A DNA stretch of 64,000 bases from Acinetobacter rathckeae (GCF_015627125.1 NZ_VTDO01000006.1:100764-164763), one strand, 5' to 3'; shown: positions 17,685 to 27,517, counted from the first letter of the stretch. The notes: a model not told the origin generated them from the letters alone. Made by a program: numbers and translations.

Positions 17685-17723
17685 AACAAAAAGAGCTCTT
17701 CAATTTGAACAGCTCTTTTTGTT
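17685..17723. terminator. Bidirectional terminator between the chimera gene and nrdB
   Basis: A perfect 13-bp stem (AACAAAAAGAGCT / AGCTCTTTTTGTT) has T-rich arms on both strands and an inner TTCAA/TTGAA pairing. It lies just past the nrdB stop codon. Confidence 0.9.
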
Positions 17724-17756
17724 TGAGTGACAACTGATGTGCGGTTCAACAAAAAC

Positions 17757-19040
17757 CTACCAGCTTAAAGCACCGCCAGTTTGGTAATCTGTTACACGTG
17801 TTTCAAAGAAGTTCTTTTCTTTACGTAAGTCCATCATTTCCGACATCCATTGGAATGGATTATTTACACCTTTATACTGTTCAGGCAAGCCAAGTTGTGC
17901 AAGTCGACGGTTACAAATGAACTGTAAGTATTCTTCCATCATTGCCGCATTCATACCTAAAATACCACGTGGCATAGTGTCACGTGCATATTCAATTTCA
18001 AGCATTGTGCCTTCAACAATCATTTGAATCACTTCTTCTTGGAATTCTGCAGTCCAAAGTTTTGGATTTTCAATTTTGATTTGGTTGATCATATCAATAC
18101 CAAAGTTTACGTGCATAGACTCGTCACGCAAAATGTATTGGAATTGCTCTGCAACACCACTCATTTTATTACGACGACCCATACTTAAAATTTGGCTAAA
18201 ACCGCAGTAGAAGAAAATGCCTTCAAGTACACAATAAAACGCAATCATATTACGCAGTAGCGTTTGATCTGTTTCAGTTGTACCTGTCACAAATTTTGGA
18301 TCACCTAATTCTTGTGTGTACTTTAGACCCCAAGCTGCTTTTTTAGCAACACTTGGAATTTCACGGTACATATTAAAGATTTCGCCTTCGTCCATACTTA
18401 AGGATTCAACACAATACTGGTAAGCATGAGTATGAATAGCTTCTTCAAAAGCCTGACGTAAGATGTACTGGCGGCACTCTGGGTTTGTAATCAAACGATA
18501 TAGCGCAAGTACTAAGTTGTTCGCAACCAATGAGTCTGCTGTTGAGAAAAAGCCAAGATTGCGCTTGACAATCATTCGCTCATCTTCAGTTAACCCATCT
18601 TCTGACTTCCATAACGCAATGTCATGCGTCATGTTTACTTCTTGAGGCATCCAGTGGTTTGCACAACCATCAAGGTATTTTTGCCAAGCCCATTCGTATT
18701 TGAATGGTACAAGCTGATTTAAGTCCGCACGGCAGTTAATCATTGATTTATCATCAACTTCAACACGACCCGCACCCATTTCCAACTCTTCTAGACCTGG
18801 TGCAATATCTAAATTTCTGAGTGATTCAGCTGCCCGAGCCATGGTATCGGTTTGATGTGTTGCTCTGTTACTTGAGGTTGTTCCAGAATTTTCAGATTCG
18901 TCAGAGCTTTTCTGCGATGACTGCGAATCAGATACCATCTTCTGTTCAGGCGTTTCTTGCGGTTGGACGGGCGTAGATTTGGACTCTGGAGTTTGTGTTT
19001 TCGAATCATCGTCAAAATCGTCCCAACTTATGATAGACAT
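17757..19040 (-). CDS. nrdB: Ribonucleoside-diphosphate reductase class I, beta (radical) subunit
   Basis: NrdB houses the di-metal centre and radical that drive deoxynucleotide synthesis by NrdA. The core starts near residue 100 ([14 protein letters not shown]). Metal ligands are readable as D169 (STADSLV), E200 and H203 (FEEAIHTH), with the second set in EGIFFY and [10 protein letters not shown]. Tyr207 sits where Chlamydia class Ic enzymes have Phe, so a tyrosyl radical is expected. The first ~95 residues are Ser/Thr/Gln-rich, acidic and apparently disordered, making the protein 427 residues against the usual ~350-376. The C-terminal NrdA-docking tail is present. It is transcribed after nrdA with a 194-bp gap containing a hairpin. 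Confidence 0.96.
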   Translation of the reverse strand: MSIISWDDFDDDSKTQTPESKSTPVQPQETPEQKMVSDSQSSQKSSDESENSGTTSSNRATHQTDTMARAAESLRNLDIAPGLEELEMGAGRVEVDDKSMINCRADLNQLVPFKYEWAWQKYLDGCANHWMPQEVNMTHDIALWKSEDGLTEDERMIVKRNLGFFSTADSLVANNLVLALYRLITNPECRQYILRQAFEEAIHTHAYQYCVESLSMDEGEIFNMYREIPSVAKKAAWGLKYTQELGDPKFVTGTTETDQTLLRNMIAFYCVLEGIFFYCGFSQILSMGRRNKMSGVAEQFQYILRDESMHVNFGIDMINQIKIENPKLWTAEFQEEVIQMIVEGTMLEIEYARDTMPRGILGMNAAMMEEYLQFICNRRLAQLGLPEQYKGVNNPFQWMSEMMDLRKEKNFFETRVTDYQTGGALSW

Positions 19041-19198
19041 AATTAATCTCTCTTCTTGGTGTTTATTTTAGCATAAGTCATCTATTGAAGTGTTGATGCC
19101 TTGAATGCGATATTGATTTCTAGATAAGTGGCATAGGGTAGTGAACCTATTTCCACTCATCCTTGACTCACAGATTATATGTTGCCTAAAAAGGCGTG

Positions 19199-19227
19199 CA
19201 GTGACATTCCTTTAAGAAATGTCACTG
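19199..19227 (-). promoter_or_regulatory. Intercistronic hairpin between nrdA and nrdB
   Basis: A 10-bp perfect stem (CAGTGACATT / AATGTCACTG) lies eight bases past the nrdA stop. On the minus strand it is followed by GCACGCCTTTTTAGGC, so it could act as a partial terminator or a 3'-end-protecting hairpin. A TATAAT sequence on the minus strand at 19174-19179 could serve a separate nrdB promoter, but no good -35 is seen. Confidence 0.6.
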
Positions 19228-19234
19228 TCATGTT

Positions 19235-22042
19235 TTATTGGCATGCTTCGCAATCTGGGTTGTCGATAGAGCATGCTTGCGGTACAGGAGCAGCTTGTGT
19301 AAAGCCTTCTTCTACACCTTTAGCCGTTGCAGTGGGTGCATTGTTAACTGTGGTTTTTTTCACAGCGTTCAGGGCACCTGTGTTAATGGTCGATTTTTCA
19401 GTTGAGGTTGCACCGAGTGCTCGGAGGTAGTAAGTCGTTTTTAGACCACGTAACCATGCCATTTTATAGGTCAGGTCAAGTTTTTTACCATTTGCACCTG
19501 CAATATACAGGTTGAGAGATTGTGCTTGGTCAATCCATTTTTGGCGACGAGATGCTGCATCAACAATCCAACGTGGTTCAACTTCAAAAGCAGTGGCAAA
19601 CAGTGCTTTGATGTCATCTGGGATACGTGCAATTTTCTCTACTGAGCCTTCGTAGTGTTTAAGGTCATTGACCATAACAACGTCCCACAAGCCACGTTCT
19701 TTCAGCGTACGAACGAGGTATGGGTTAATAATTGTAAACTCACCAGATAGGTTAGATTTTACATATAAGTTTTGGAAGGTTGGTTCAATAGATTGCGCTA
19801 CACCACAAATATTTGAAATGGTTGCTGTTGGTGCAATCGCCATCACATTTGAGTTACGCATACCATTTTTTTGTACGGTAGTACGTAGGGTATCCCAATC
19901 TAAACGTTGTGTACGGTCAACTTCAAACATTTTTTCAGGGCGTGATTTTGCCACAAGATCAAGTGAGTCAATTGGTAAAATACCTTGATCCCATAGTGAA
20001 CCTTTAAAGGTTGAATACGTGCCACGCTCTACAGCTAAGTCACTTGATGCTTGAATGGCGTGGTAACTGATCACTTCCATTGATTCATCGGCAAACTCTA
20101 CTGCTGCATTTGAACCATAAGCAATATTCATTTCATAAAGGGCATCTTGGAAGCCCATGATTCCCATACCCACTGGGCGGTGTTTCATGTTTGAGTTTTT
20201 CGCTTGTGGTACGGCATAGTAGTTAATGTCAATGACGTTATCTAGCATGCGTACCGCAGTTTTAATGGTACGTTTTAGTTTGTCTTCGTTTAGCTTACCT
20301 TGTTCGATATGGCGAACGAGGTTAATTGAACCTAGGTTACATACTGCAATTTCATCTTTGCTGGTATTTAAGGTAATTTCAGTACATAAGTTTGATGAGT
20401 GAACGACACCAACATGCTGTTGTGGTGAGCGTAGGTTACATACGTCTTTAAATGTAATCCAAGGATGGCCTGTTTCGAACACCATAGACAACATTTTACG
20501 CCACAAGTCTTTTGCATGTAGTTTTTTATGCAACATGTTCTTTTCTTTGGCAACGCTTTCATAGTAGCTGTAACGTTCAGCAAAGGCACTACCAGTCAGG
20601 TCATGCAAATCTGGTGTTTCTGATGGCGTGAATAGTGTCCATTCACCATCTTCAATAACACGTTGCATAAATAAATCTGGAATCCAGTTTGCTGTGTTCA
20701 TGTCGTGAGTACGGCGACGGTCATCACCTGTGTTTTTACGTAGCTCTAAGAATTCTTCGATGTCTAAGTGCCATGTTTCTAGGTAGGCACACACAGCACC
20801 TTTACGTTTACCACCTTGGTTTACAGCAACTGCGGTATCATTTGCCACTTTTAAGAAGGGTACAACACCTTGTGATTTACCGTTTGTGCCTTTGATGTAT
20901 GAGTTTAATGCACGTACAGGTGTCCAGTCGTTACCTAAGCCACCAGCCCATTTTGAAAGCATGGCATTGTCACGCATGGCACCATAGATGTCGTATAGGT
21001 CATCATCAATGGTAGTGAGGTAACAGCTTGAAAGTTGTGGGCGTAATGTACCTGAGTTAAACAGTGTTGGCGTTGATGCCATGTAGTCAAAGCTAGACAG
21101 TAAGTTGTAGAACTCAATGGCACGATCTTCACGGTTTTCTTCGTTTAAGCAAAGCCCCATAGACACACGCATAAAGAACAGCTGTGGCAGTTCAAAACGT
21201 ACACCTTTTGAGTGAATGAAGTAGCGGTCAAATAGGGTCTGTAAACCTAAATAGGTAAACTGATTTGAGCGTTCTGGTTGAATGGCATTTGATAGCTTTT
21301 CTAGGTCAAACTCGAGCAGTACAGGTGACAGTAGCTCAAGCTCTACGCCTTTTTTAAGATATGCTTCGAGAGCATTGGCTTCTGATGTTTCAGCATCTAA
21401 GCCTAAAAATTGTAAGCCTGTTTGTACCAATTCATTACGTAGCAAACGTGCAGTCACATAAGTATAGTTTGGCTCGTGTTCAATACGTGTACGTGTTGCC
21501 ATGATCATTGTGGTTGCAATGTCACTGGCCTTTACGCCGTTGTATAGGTTTTTAACAGTCTCATCAACGATGGTTTGTACGTCAATGCCTTCAAGCCCTT
21601 CGGCTGCTTTGCTAATTTCTGTATTCAGCGCCGCGAGGTCTAGTGGCTGTAGGCTACCATCTGCCGCTGTGATTTGTAGTGTTGGGTGATGATTTTCTGA
21701 CAGGTTTTGACGAGCATTGGTGCGTTGCTCACGGTAAATGACATAGCTACGAGCAACTTTTTGTTCGCCTTCACGCATTAGTGCAAGTTCAACTTGGTCT
21801 TGAATTTCTTCGATATGAATTGTGCCACCAGATGGTAAGCGACGTTTAAACGTATTGCTCACCATATTGGTCAATTCAGTAATACGGTCATGGATACGGC
21901 TTGAGTCAACGCTTTGTTGCCCTTCTACAGCTAAAAATGCTTTACCAATAGCTACAGAGATTTTCTCGGCATCAAAAGGTGCAACTTCACCAGTACGTTT
22001 GATGACTTGAAGTTGCCCTGGGGTTGATGAGATGACGCTCAT
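19235..22042 (-). CDS. nrdA: Ribonucleoside-diphosphate reductase class I, alpha (catalytic) subunit
   Basis: NrdA reduces ribonucleoside diphosphates. It is 935 residues, longer than E. coli NrdA (761), because it has two N-terminal ATP-cone domains: one starting at QVIKRTGEVAPFDAEKI (residues ~12-105), the second at LQITAADGSLQPLDL (~125-215). This arrangement is known from Pseudomonas. The catalytic cysteines are visible in LSSCYLT, NLCTEITLN and VCNLGSINL, and the redox shuttle pair is in the C-terminal DCEACQ. It is followed by nrdB on the same strand and preceded by two NrdR-like boxes. Allosteric control by ATP/dATP through the first cone is expected from the family. Confidence 0.97.
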   Translation of the reverse strand: MSVISSTPGQLQVIKRTGEVAPFDAEKISVAIGKAFLAVEGQQSVDSSRIHDRITELTNMVSNTFKRRLPSGGTIHIEEIQDQVELALMREGEQKVARSYVIYREQRTNARQNLSENHHPTLQITAADGSLQPLDLAALNTEISKAAEGLEGIDVQTIVDETVKNLYNGVKASDIATTMIMATRTRIEHEPNYTYVTARLLRNELVQTGLQFLGLDAETSEANALEAYLKKGVELELLSPVLLEFDLEKLSNAIQPERSNQFTYLGLQTLFDRYFIHSKGVRFELPQLFFMRVSMGLCLNEENREDRAIEFYNLLSSFDYMASTPTLFNSGTLRPQLSSCYLTTIDDDLYDIYGAMRDNAMLSKWAGGLGNDWTPVRALNSYIKGTNGKSQGVVPFLKVANDTAVAVNQGGKRKGAVCAYLETWHLDIEEFLELRKNTGDDRRRTHDMNTANWIPDLFMQRVIEDGEWTLFTPSETPDLHDLTGSAFAERYSYYESVAKEKNMLHKKLHAKDLWRKMLSMVFETGHPWITFKDVCNLRSPQQHVGVVHSSNLCTEITLNTSKDEIAVCNLGSINLVRHIEQGKLNEDKLKRTIKTAVRMLDNVIDINYYAVPQAKNSNMKHRPVGMGIMGFQDALYEMNIAYGSNAAVEFADESMEVISYHAIQASSDLAVERGTYSTFKGSLWDQGILPIDSLDLVAKSRPEKMFEVDRTQRLDWDTLRTTVQKNGMRNSNVMAIAPTATISNICGVAQSIEPTFQNLYVKSNLSGEFTIINPYLVRTLKERGLWDVVMVNDLKHYEGSVEKIARIPDDIKALFATAFEVEPRWIVDAASRRQKWIDQAQSLNLYIAGANGKKLDLTYKMAWLRGLKTTYYLRALGATSTEKSTINTGALNAVKKTTVNNAPTATAKGVEEGFTQAAPVPQACSIDNPDCEACQ

Positions 22043-22123
22043 ATCAGCTTCGCTCCATTGTATTGTTTATGATGTTTTGACCTGTATTAAATACGCTTTT
22101 GCAGTATATAAGTTAAAGGCTTA

Positions 22124-22172
22124 AACACAATATTTGGTGGTTTATATTAAGTATTGGCACAAGATACGGTAA
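22124..22172 (-). promoter_or_regulatory. Tandem NrdR-box-like operators upstream of nrdA
   Basis: Two sites resemble the NrdR consensus ACACWATATATWGTGT: ACACAATATTTGGT at 22125-22138 and GCACAAGATACGGT at 22157-22170. Against the CWATATATWGT core I count 9 of 11 and 8 of 11 matches. The spacing is exactly 32 bp (three helical turns), as expected for paired NrdR boxes. NrdR represses ribonucleotide reductase genes when dATP is high. No nrdR gene is in the window. Confidence 0.75.
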
Positions 22173-22438
22173 TTTTTTTAAATTATCAATATTGACATTT
22201 TGTTATTTATTTTGTTGTGGAAGGACGGGTGTTGTAAGTGGTTGTTGTTTGTAAAATATAGCAGTAGCAAGCATATCAAAAAATAAAAAAAATACGATGG
22301 GATAACTGTGTGGATAACTTTATATTTTGTGCTTATGGTTTAAAACTCCCCGAATTGTATTTATGATTTTAGTATTTTGTGTGATTTTAAGGTGATCATG
22401 TTATGTTTAGACTACTTTACATACAATAGATAAAAACA

Positions 22439-22876
22439 ATGAAATTTGAAATTAATACAGAAGTCCGTATCAAGGCAACGCTAGATCAGGTCTGGGCAGT
22501 ACTCATGGATTTTGAGCATTATAAAGCGTGGAATCCTTTTATTTATGATGTTGTTGGCAATATGAGTGAAGGGGGCTTAATACGGGTAACATTACATGAT
22601 GACTCTGCTCATAAAATGTCATTTAAAGCAATTGTTTTAGCGCATGATACAAATAAGCAGTTTACGTGGTTGGGTCGTTTATGGATGAAAGGTATTTTTG
22701 ATGGTGAGCACAGCTTTGTTCTAGAACAAGTATCTGAAGATACAGTGAAGTTGACTCAAAGTGAAATGTTTAGAGGGGTGTTGGTTCGACCATTTTTAAA
22801 AACTTTACAGCACAAGACAACACAAAACTTTCAAAAAATGAATGATGCCTTAAAGAAAAAAGTAGAAGGTCTGTAA
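22439..22876 (+). CDS. SRPBCC (START-like) domain protein
   Basis: A 145-residue single-domain protein of the polyketide-cyclase/START superfamily. It opens with INTEVRIKATLDQVWAVLMDFEHYKAWNPFI, the typical first strand and helix, and closes with a long amphipathic helix (QKMNDALKKKVEG). Such proteins bind hydrophobic ligands in a deep cavity; the ligand is not predictable here. It is monocistronic, lies between nrdA and metG, has no signal peptide, and ends just before a strong shared hairpin. Confidence 0.82.
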   Translation: MKFEINTEVRIKATLDQVWAVLMDFEHYKAWNPFIYDVVGNMSEGGLIRVTLHDDSAHKMSFKAIVLAHDTNKQFTWLGRLWMKGIFDGEHSFVLEQVSEDTVKLTQSEMFRGVLVRPFLKTLQHKTTQNFQKMNDALKKKVEGL

Positions 22877-22880
22877 TATA

Positions 22881-22914
22881 TAAAAAGAACAACACCTCAC
22901 TTGAGGTGTTGTTC
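22881..22914 (-). terminator. Terminator for metG (hairpin shared with the SRPBCC gene)
   Basis: A 13-bp perfect stem (GAACAACACCTCA / TGAGGTGTTGTTC) with a 2-nt gap is followed on the minus strand by TTTTTA. The plus side lacks a T-run. Confidence 0.88.
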
Positions 22915-22932
22915 TGGTTCAAATATTGATGT

Positions 22933-24978
22933 TTAAGATACTTTGTCGCCAGGTTTTGCATCGGTTGCTGGTGAAATAATAATGCCATCCCCTGCACACA
23001 GTACCATGCCATTTGAAATGCCAAAACGCATTTTTCTTGGTGCAAGGTTAGCCACCATTACCACCAATTTGTCTTGTAAGTCTTCAGGTGCATATTGGGC
23101 ACGAATACCGCTAAATACGTTACGTGGTTCAGGCTCACCGACATCTAGGGTAAGTTGTAGTAGCTTGTCTGAGCCATCTACTGTATTTGCTTGTAGTACT
23201 TTTGCAACTCGTAAGTCGACTTTGAAAAAGTCATCAATCTGAATGGGTTCATCTGTCGTTGGTGTTTTTACAGCAGGCTTAGATGATTTTTTTACAGCTT
23301 TTGCAACTGGCTTTTCTGTAGCGGTGAGTGATGATTTTGAAGCATCAACCATTGCATCTACTGCTTTTTTATCTACACGTTGCATGAGCGGTGTAAATGT
23401 ATTGATTTCCCAATCGGTGAGTACAGTTTCTCTTGATGCAAAGTGAAAATGTTCAAGTTTTAGGAATTGCTGGACTTCACTGGCAAGTGTAGGAAGTACA
23501 GGTTGTAGATAAACCATCAATTGGCGGAATAGATTGATCCCCACTGAACAAATGTCATGGACGTGTTGGGCTTGGCCTTCTTGTTTGGCCAAAGCCCATG
23601 GTTTTTTCTCATCAATATATTGGTTGGCTTTGTCTGCTAAAGCCATAATTTGACGAATAGCAGTACTGAACTCACGAGACTCATATGATTGCATGATCTG
23701 TTGTCCTGCATCGATGAAGTGTTGTACGAGTTCAGGCTCAGCACATTGCTTTGACAGTATGTTGTTAAAGTCTTTATTAATAAACTTTGCACAACGGCTG
23801 GCAATATTAATTACTTTACCTACAAGGTCTGAGTTTACTTTTTGTATAAAGTCATCAAGGTTTAAGTCAGAGTCTTCGACTTTGTCTGATAGTTTTGATG
23901 CAAAATAGTAACGCAGTTGCTCTGGGTTAAGGTGTTCTTTATATGTAGCAGCTTTAATGAACGTACCACGTGATTTAGACATTTTTTGCCCGTTCACAGT
24001 TAAAAAGCCATTTACAAAGAGGGCTGTAGGGGTACGGTAACCTGCACCTTCAAGCATTGCAGGCCAAAATAACGCGTGGAAGTAAACAATGTCTTTACCA
24101 ATAAAATGGTAGACTTCATTTTTACTGTCTTTTTTCCAGTAGTCATCAAAGCTTAGTTCAGGGCGTTTGGTTTTAATGTAGTTTTCAAAACTTGCCATGT
24201 AGCCAATCGGTGCATCTACCCATACGTAAAAGTATTTGTTTGGTGCATTTGGGATTTCAAAGCCAAAGTAAGGGGCATCTCGTGAAATATCCCAATCAGA
24301 TAAGCCTGCTTCAAACCATTCGTCTAATTTATTGGCAATAGAGACAGGCAAACGGCCTTGGTCACGTGTCCATTGTTGTAGGTAGTTGTTGAAATCTGGC
24401 AACTTAAAGAAGTAGTGGTCAGACGATTTTTCAACAGGGGTAGAGCCACTTAATGTTGAGCGAGGGTTCAGTAACTCTATTGCATTGTAGGTTGTGCCAC
24501 ACGACTCACAAGCATCGCCATATTGGTCTTCTGTGTTACATTTTGGGCAAGTACCTTTAATAAAACGGTCTGACAAAAACATTTGTTTTTCAGGGTCAAA
24601 CAGTTGTGTCACAGGACGAACGGCAATGTGGCCTGCTTTGTGGTTTTTTAAATAGATTTCTTCGGCACGTGCTTGGTTTTCACTGCTATGGGTTGAGTCA
24701 TAGTGATCAAAGCTAATATTAAATGCCGCAAAATCATTTTCATGTTCTTTTTGTATTGATGCTATATATGCTTCTGGTGTGACGCCACCATTTTTTGCAC
24801 TGAGCATAATTGCTGTACCGTGGGCATCATCGGCACACACATAAGTTACATCATGTCCGAGAGATCGCATTGCACGAACCCATATGTCGGCTTGTATATA
24901 GCCAAGCAGGTGTCCCATGTGGATTGGGCCATTTGCATAAGGTAAGGCATTGGTAACAAGTATTTTGCGAACGGACAT
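22933..24978 (-). CDS. metG: Methionine-tRNA ligase
   Basis: MetG charges initiator and elongator tRNA-Met. The class I signature HMGH is at residues 20-23 (HIGH box) and KMSKS is in [13 protein letters not shown] zinc knuckle ([17 protein letters not shown]) sits in the connective domain. The C-terminal OB-fold tRNA-binding domain is present ([16 protein letters not shown]... through SNGMVLCAG), linked by an Ala/Lys/Ser-rich stretch. The frame stays open for 57 more codons upstream, but ATG 24978 gives the normal [17 protein letters not shown] start and has GAGAG at proper distance. Length is 681 residues, normal for the family. It is monocistronic. Confidence 0.97.
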   Translation of the reverse strand: MSVRKILVTNALPYANGPIHMGHLLGYIQADIWVRAMRSLGHDVTYVCADDAHGTAIMLSAKNGGVTPEAYIASIQKEHENDFAAFNISFDHYDSTHSSENQARAEEIYLKNHKAGHIAVRPVTQLFDPEKQMFLSDRFIKGTCPKCNTEDQYGDACESCGTTYNAIELLNPRSTLSGSTPVEKSSDHYFFKLPDFNNYLQQWTRDQGRLPVSIANKLDEWFEAGLSDWDISRDAPYFGFEIPNAPNKYFYVWVDAPIGYMASFENYIKTKRPELSFDDYWKKDSKNEVYHFIGKDIVYFHALFWPAMLEGAGYRTPTALFVNGFLTVNGQKMSKSRGTFIKAATYKEHLNPEQLRYYFASKLSDKVEDSDLNLDDFIQKVNSDLVGKVINIASRCAKFINKDFNNILSKQCAEPELVQHFIDAGQQIMQSYESREFSTAIRQIMALADKANQYIDEKKPWALAKQEGQAQHVHDICSVGINLFRQLMVYLQPVLPTLASEVQQFLKLEHFHFASRETVLTDWEINTFTPLMQRVDKKAVDAMVDASKSSLTATEKPVAKAVKKSSKPAVKTPTTDEPIQIDDFFKVDLRVAKVLQANTVDGSDKLLQLTLDVGEPEPRNVFSGIRAQYAPEDLQDKLVVMVANLAPRKMRFGISNGMVLCAGDGIIISPATDAKPGDKVS

Positions 24979-25255
24979 AGTTCTCTCACGGTGTTTACAA
25001 GTGGGTGATTTTACCTGACTTATCGGTTTCTTGCATGGTTGAATTGCGAAAAATATAATCAAAATGATGGTTGTGTGAAAGTGCAGGCGGATTTGTTGTG
25101 TATAGAGGGAAAAAGATATCTTCCGAGTTGTGTATTTTCTTTGTATCAAAGTGCAGTTTTTAGTAAAAAATCTAACAAATTTTTTACAGTTGGATTAGGT
25201 TATTAAAGGTGTACTTAACTTAATTAAATTTTTGAGTTTAAAAAGGAAAAACAAC

Positions 25256-25627
25256 ATGACAGACAGTAATAAGTTTGACGAATTGAAAAATAAAGCATCT
25301 GATCTTTCTGATGCGGCGAAAGAAAAGGCACAAGATGTTCAGACACAAGGGGAAAATGCATTCAATAACTTGAAACAACAGGCAGAAGATGCCAAAGATC
25401 AAGGTCAGGCAAAGTTTGATGAGTTAAAGCAAGGTGCTGAAGATAAATTTGCTGAACTTAAACAAGGTGTGGAAGATAAGCAAGAGTCTGCACATTCTGC
25501 AATTAGCGATAAAGTAGATGAAGCAAAAGCAAAAGCTGAAGAGTTAAAAGATGCTGTAGAAGATAAAGTGGAAGAGCTAAAAAACACCGCAAAAAATAAG
25601 TTTGACGATTTCAAAAATAAATTCTAA
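25256..25627 (+). CDS. LEA-like / apolipoprotein-like amphipathic repeat protein
   Basis: A 123-residue protein made almost entirely of charged, Ala-rich amphipathic helix, with ~11-residue repeats such as KFDELKQGAED / KFAELKQGVED and KAEELKDAVED / KVEELKNTAKN. It has no Cys, no Trp and no signal peptide. The pattern resembles late-embryogenesis-abundant group 3 and YtxH/CsbD-adjacent stress proteins, which are thought to protect membranes or proteins during drying or osmotic stress. Start ATG 25256 has AAAAGGAAAAA upstream; an in-frame start at 25232 would only add eight residues. It is monocistronic with a strong terminator. Function is inferred from composition only; in Acinetobacter a desiccation role would be plausible. 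Confidence 0.75.
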   Translation: MTDSNKFDELKNKASDLSDAAKEKAQDVQTQGENAFNNLKQQAEDAKDQGQAKFDELKQGAEDKFAELKQGVEDKQESAHSAISDKVDEAKAKAEELKDAVEDKVEELKNTAKNKFDDFKNKF

Positions 25628-25647
25628 TCTGTTGTAAATATTCGCTG

Positions 25648-25699
25648 CCGCCTATTAAAGATGTCGTTAAGTTAATGACAGATTTATAGGCGGTTTTTT
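25648..25699 (+). terminator. Terminator after the LEA-like gene
   Basis: CCGCCTAT pairs with ATAGGCGG across a 30-nt loop that has inner structure, followed by TTTTTTC. Confidence 0.8.
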
Positions 25700-25751
25700 C
25701 ATGCTGTGATATAAGCATGGCATTATATGTGTTGATTAGGTTGGAGTTGTT

Positions 25752-26885
25752 ATGTCGTGGCACGGGTTGTTAAAATCTGCTTTAGGGGAAAATCATTCGC
25801 ATGAGCAAGACATTGAACGTGTGTTACAGACATTTCAGTTACCTTCAGGTCAGCTGTTATGTGACCATATTCAACAGATACAATATGTAGATGCATGTTT
25901 GCAACTGATGTTAGATGTGCCTAAAGCTGATGTGGTGCAGTTACAAACATTTCGTGATGAGCTTGCTGAGCAATTAGCACTGTATGCAGTGAAGCATTTA
26001 AATTTACATATTATTCAACAAAAAACGGCAGCTGTAGAAACGGTCATACCACAGTCTAATAAAACACCACCGCAACAACAGACTTTGACTGCACATCCAA
26101 TGATTGAGCATGTTGTGGTTGTCGCTTCTGGCAAAGGTGGTGTCGGGAAGTCGACCACTACAGTGAATTTAGCTTTAGCACTGCAGTCACTAGGCTATAA
26201 AGTGGGTGTTTTAGACGCAGATATTTATGGGCCAAGTATTCCAATCATGTTAGGCAGTGAAGCCAAAAGCCCTGTGATTGAAAATGAACGTTTTATTCCA
26301 ATCAATGCGTATGGTATGGCTGTGCTATCTATAGGTCATTTATTGGGTAAAGGAAATACGCCAGTGGCATGGCGAGGCCCTAAAGCGACTGGGGCACTGA
26401 TGCAATTGTTTAATCAGACTTTATGGCCACAGTTAGATATTTTACTCATTGACCTACCACCTGGTACGGGCGACATACAGCTGACTTTAGCACAACGTAT
26501 TCCTGTGACGGGTGCAGTGGTGGTAACCACACCGCAAAATGTGGCATTGCTTGATGCTGTGAAAGGTGTAGAGTTATTTAAGCGAGTGTCTATTCCAGTA
26601 TTGGGCGTGGTTGAAAATATGGCCATGCATGTGTGTTCAAATTGCGGTCATGAGGAGCATATTTTTGGTATAGGTGGTGGAACTCATTTGGCTGATGAAT
26701 ATGCTGTGCCATTGTTGGGGCAATTACCCTTATTGAAAAGTATTCAGCAAAGTGCAGATTCAGGTAAGCCAAGTGTATTGGTACAAGATGAAGCTGCACC
26801 ACACTATGTCAATATTGCAAAAAATATGTTGCTTGAGCTAAAAAAAATACCGCAGCGTGTGCGAGATAAAAGTCGTATTTTTTAA
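25752..26885 (+). CDS. mrp: Iron-sulfur cluster carrier protein ApbC/Mrp
   Basis: Mrp/ApbC is a P-loop NTPase that holds and delivers Fe-S clusters. The 377-residue protein has an N-terminal DUF59-like region (weakly conserved here), a deviant Walker A ASGKGGVGKSTTTVNLALAL, the DADIYGPSIP switch segment, LIDLPPGTGD, and the cluster-binding pair in CSNCGHEEHIFG. It is monocistronic on the plus strand and ends 11 bp from the convergent pilin-like gene. Confidence 0.95.
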   Translation: MSWHGLLKSALGENHSHEQDIERVLQTFQLPSGQLLCDHIQQIQYVDACLQLMLDVPKADVVQLQTFRDELAEQLALYAVKHLNLHIIQQKTAAVETVIPQSNKTPPQQQTLTAHPMIEHVVVVASGKGGVGKSTTTVNLALALQSLGYKVGVLDADIYGPSIPIMLGSEAKSPVIENERFIPINAYGMAVLSIGHLLGKGNTPVAWRGPKATGALMQLFNQTLWPQLDILLIDLPPGTGDIQLTLAQRIPVTGAVVVTTPQNVALLDAVKGVELFKRVSIPVLGVVENMAMHVCSNCGHEEHIFGIGGGTHLADEYAVPLLGQLPLLKSIQQSADSGKPSVLVQDEAAPHYVNIAKNMLLELKKIPQRVRDKSRIF

Positions 26886-26895
26886 ATGATCTGAT

Positions 26896-27447
26896 TTAGC
26901 ATGTATTTAGTTTTTCGTAGCGCAGATGCCCCATTTGACTAAGTGAGCTTTTGTGAGATAACTCCTTGGGGTATTTGGTGCTACAGTAGGTGAAATTACC
27001 CATAGATCCTCTAGGCAAGCCAGTATCCCGTTGTAAAACAATAATGTTTGATTTAAATGCGCCTGTCCAAATGAGTGTGCCATAGTCAATGTTGTTCTGG
27101 TGTACTTGAATGATGGTATCTGTATCATCAACTTTATTATTATTGTTTAAATCGTAGGTAGCTAAAATAGCGTTATTCCAACGATTACTACCATTGCATG
27201 TTTTACCATCATTTGTTGAGCATAAAATAATATTTTTTCGTGTGATGATGGCCTCATTTTTGTAGTGTTGAATTATATTGTTTAGATGAGGGTAAATATT
27301 TTCACTTTCTGATCTTGCTTGTAGGTGGTTAAATGAGGGGATGGCGAGTGTGGCGATTACAGCTAAAACGGTGAATGTAATGGCAAGTTCAATGAGTGTG
27401 AAACCTTGAACTGTAGAGTGTTTTTGAAATTTTTTTATTAATGTCAT
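26896..27447 (-). CDS. Type IV pilin-like minor pseudopilin (GspH/FimT family)
   Basis: A 183-residue prepilin with the class III signal HSTVQG-FTLIEL followed by a hydrophobic helix (AITFTVLAVIATLAIPSF), as processed and N-methylated by PilD. The C-terminal region (NNAILATYDLNNNNKVDDTDTIIQ, then RDTGLPRGSMGNFTYCS) matches the GspH/FimT head layout, with cysteines for disulfides. FimT-type minor pilins have been linked to DNA uptake in naturally competent bacteria. It stands alone between mrp and rsmI, away from any pil cluster, which is common for fimT in this group. Specific role is inferred. Confidence 0.85.
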   Translation of the reverse strand: MTLIKKFQKHSTVQGFTLIELAITFTVLAVIATLAIPSFNHLQARSESENIYPHLNNIIQHYKNEAIITRKNIILCSTNDGKTCNGSNRWNNAILATYDLNNNNKVDDTDTIIQVHQNNIDYGTLIWTGAFKSNIIVLQRDTGLPRGSMGNFTYCSTKYPKELSHKSSLSQMGHLRYEKLNTC

Positions 27448-27517
27448 TATATGTGTTATCGATACAAGCTAAGTGTATTTTTCTATTTTCATTATATTAT
27501 TTTATAGATAGAACGTA

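Noticed and set aside
17757..19040. NrdB as a class Ic (Mn/Fe, Phe) enzyme
   Set aside because: The core resembles Chlamydia NrdB, but Tyr207 and Asp169 occupy the positions where class Ic has Phe and Glu.
22943..23446. Plus-strand ORFs opposite metG
   Set aside because: They lie antisense to the well-conserved MetG C-terminal domain and have no family resemblance.
24979..25255. T-box or other amino-acid leader upstream of metG
   Set aside because: No specifier-loop or T-box core is visible, and T-boxes are not expected in this lineage.
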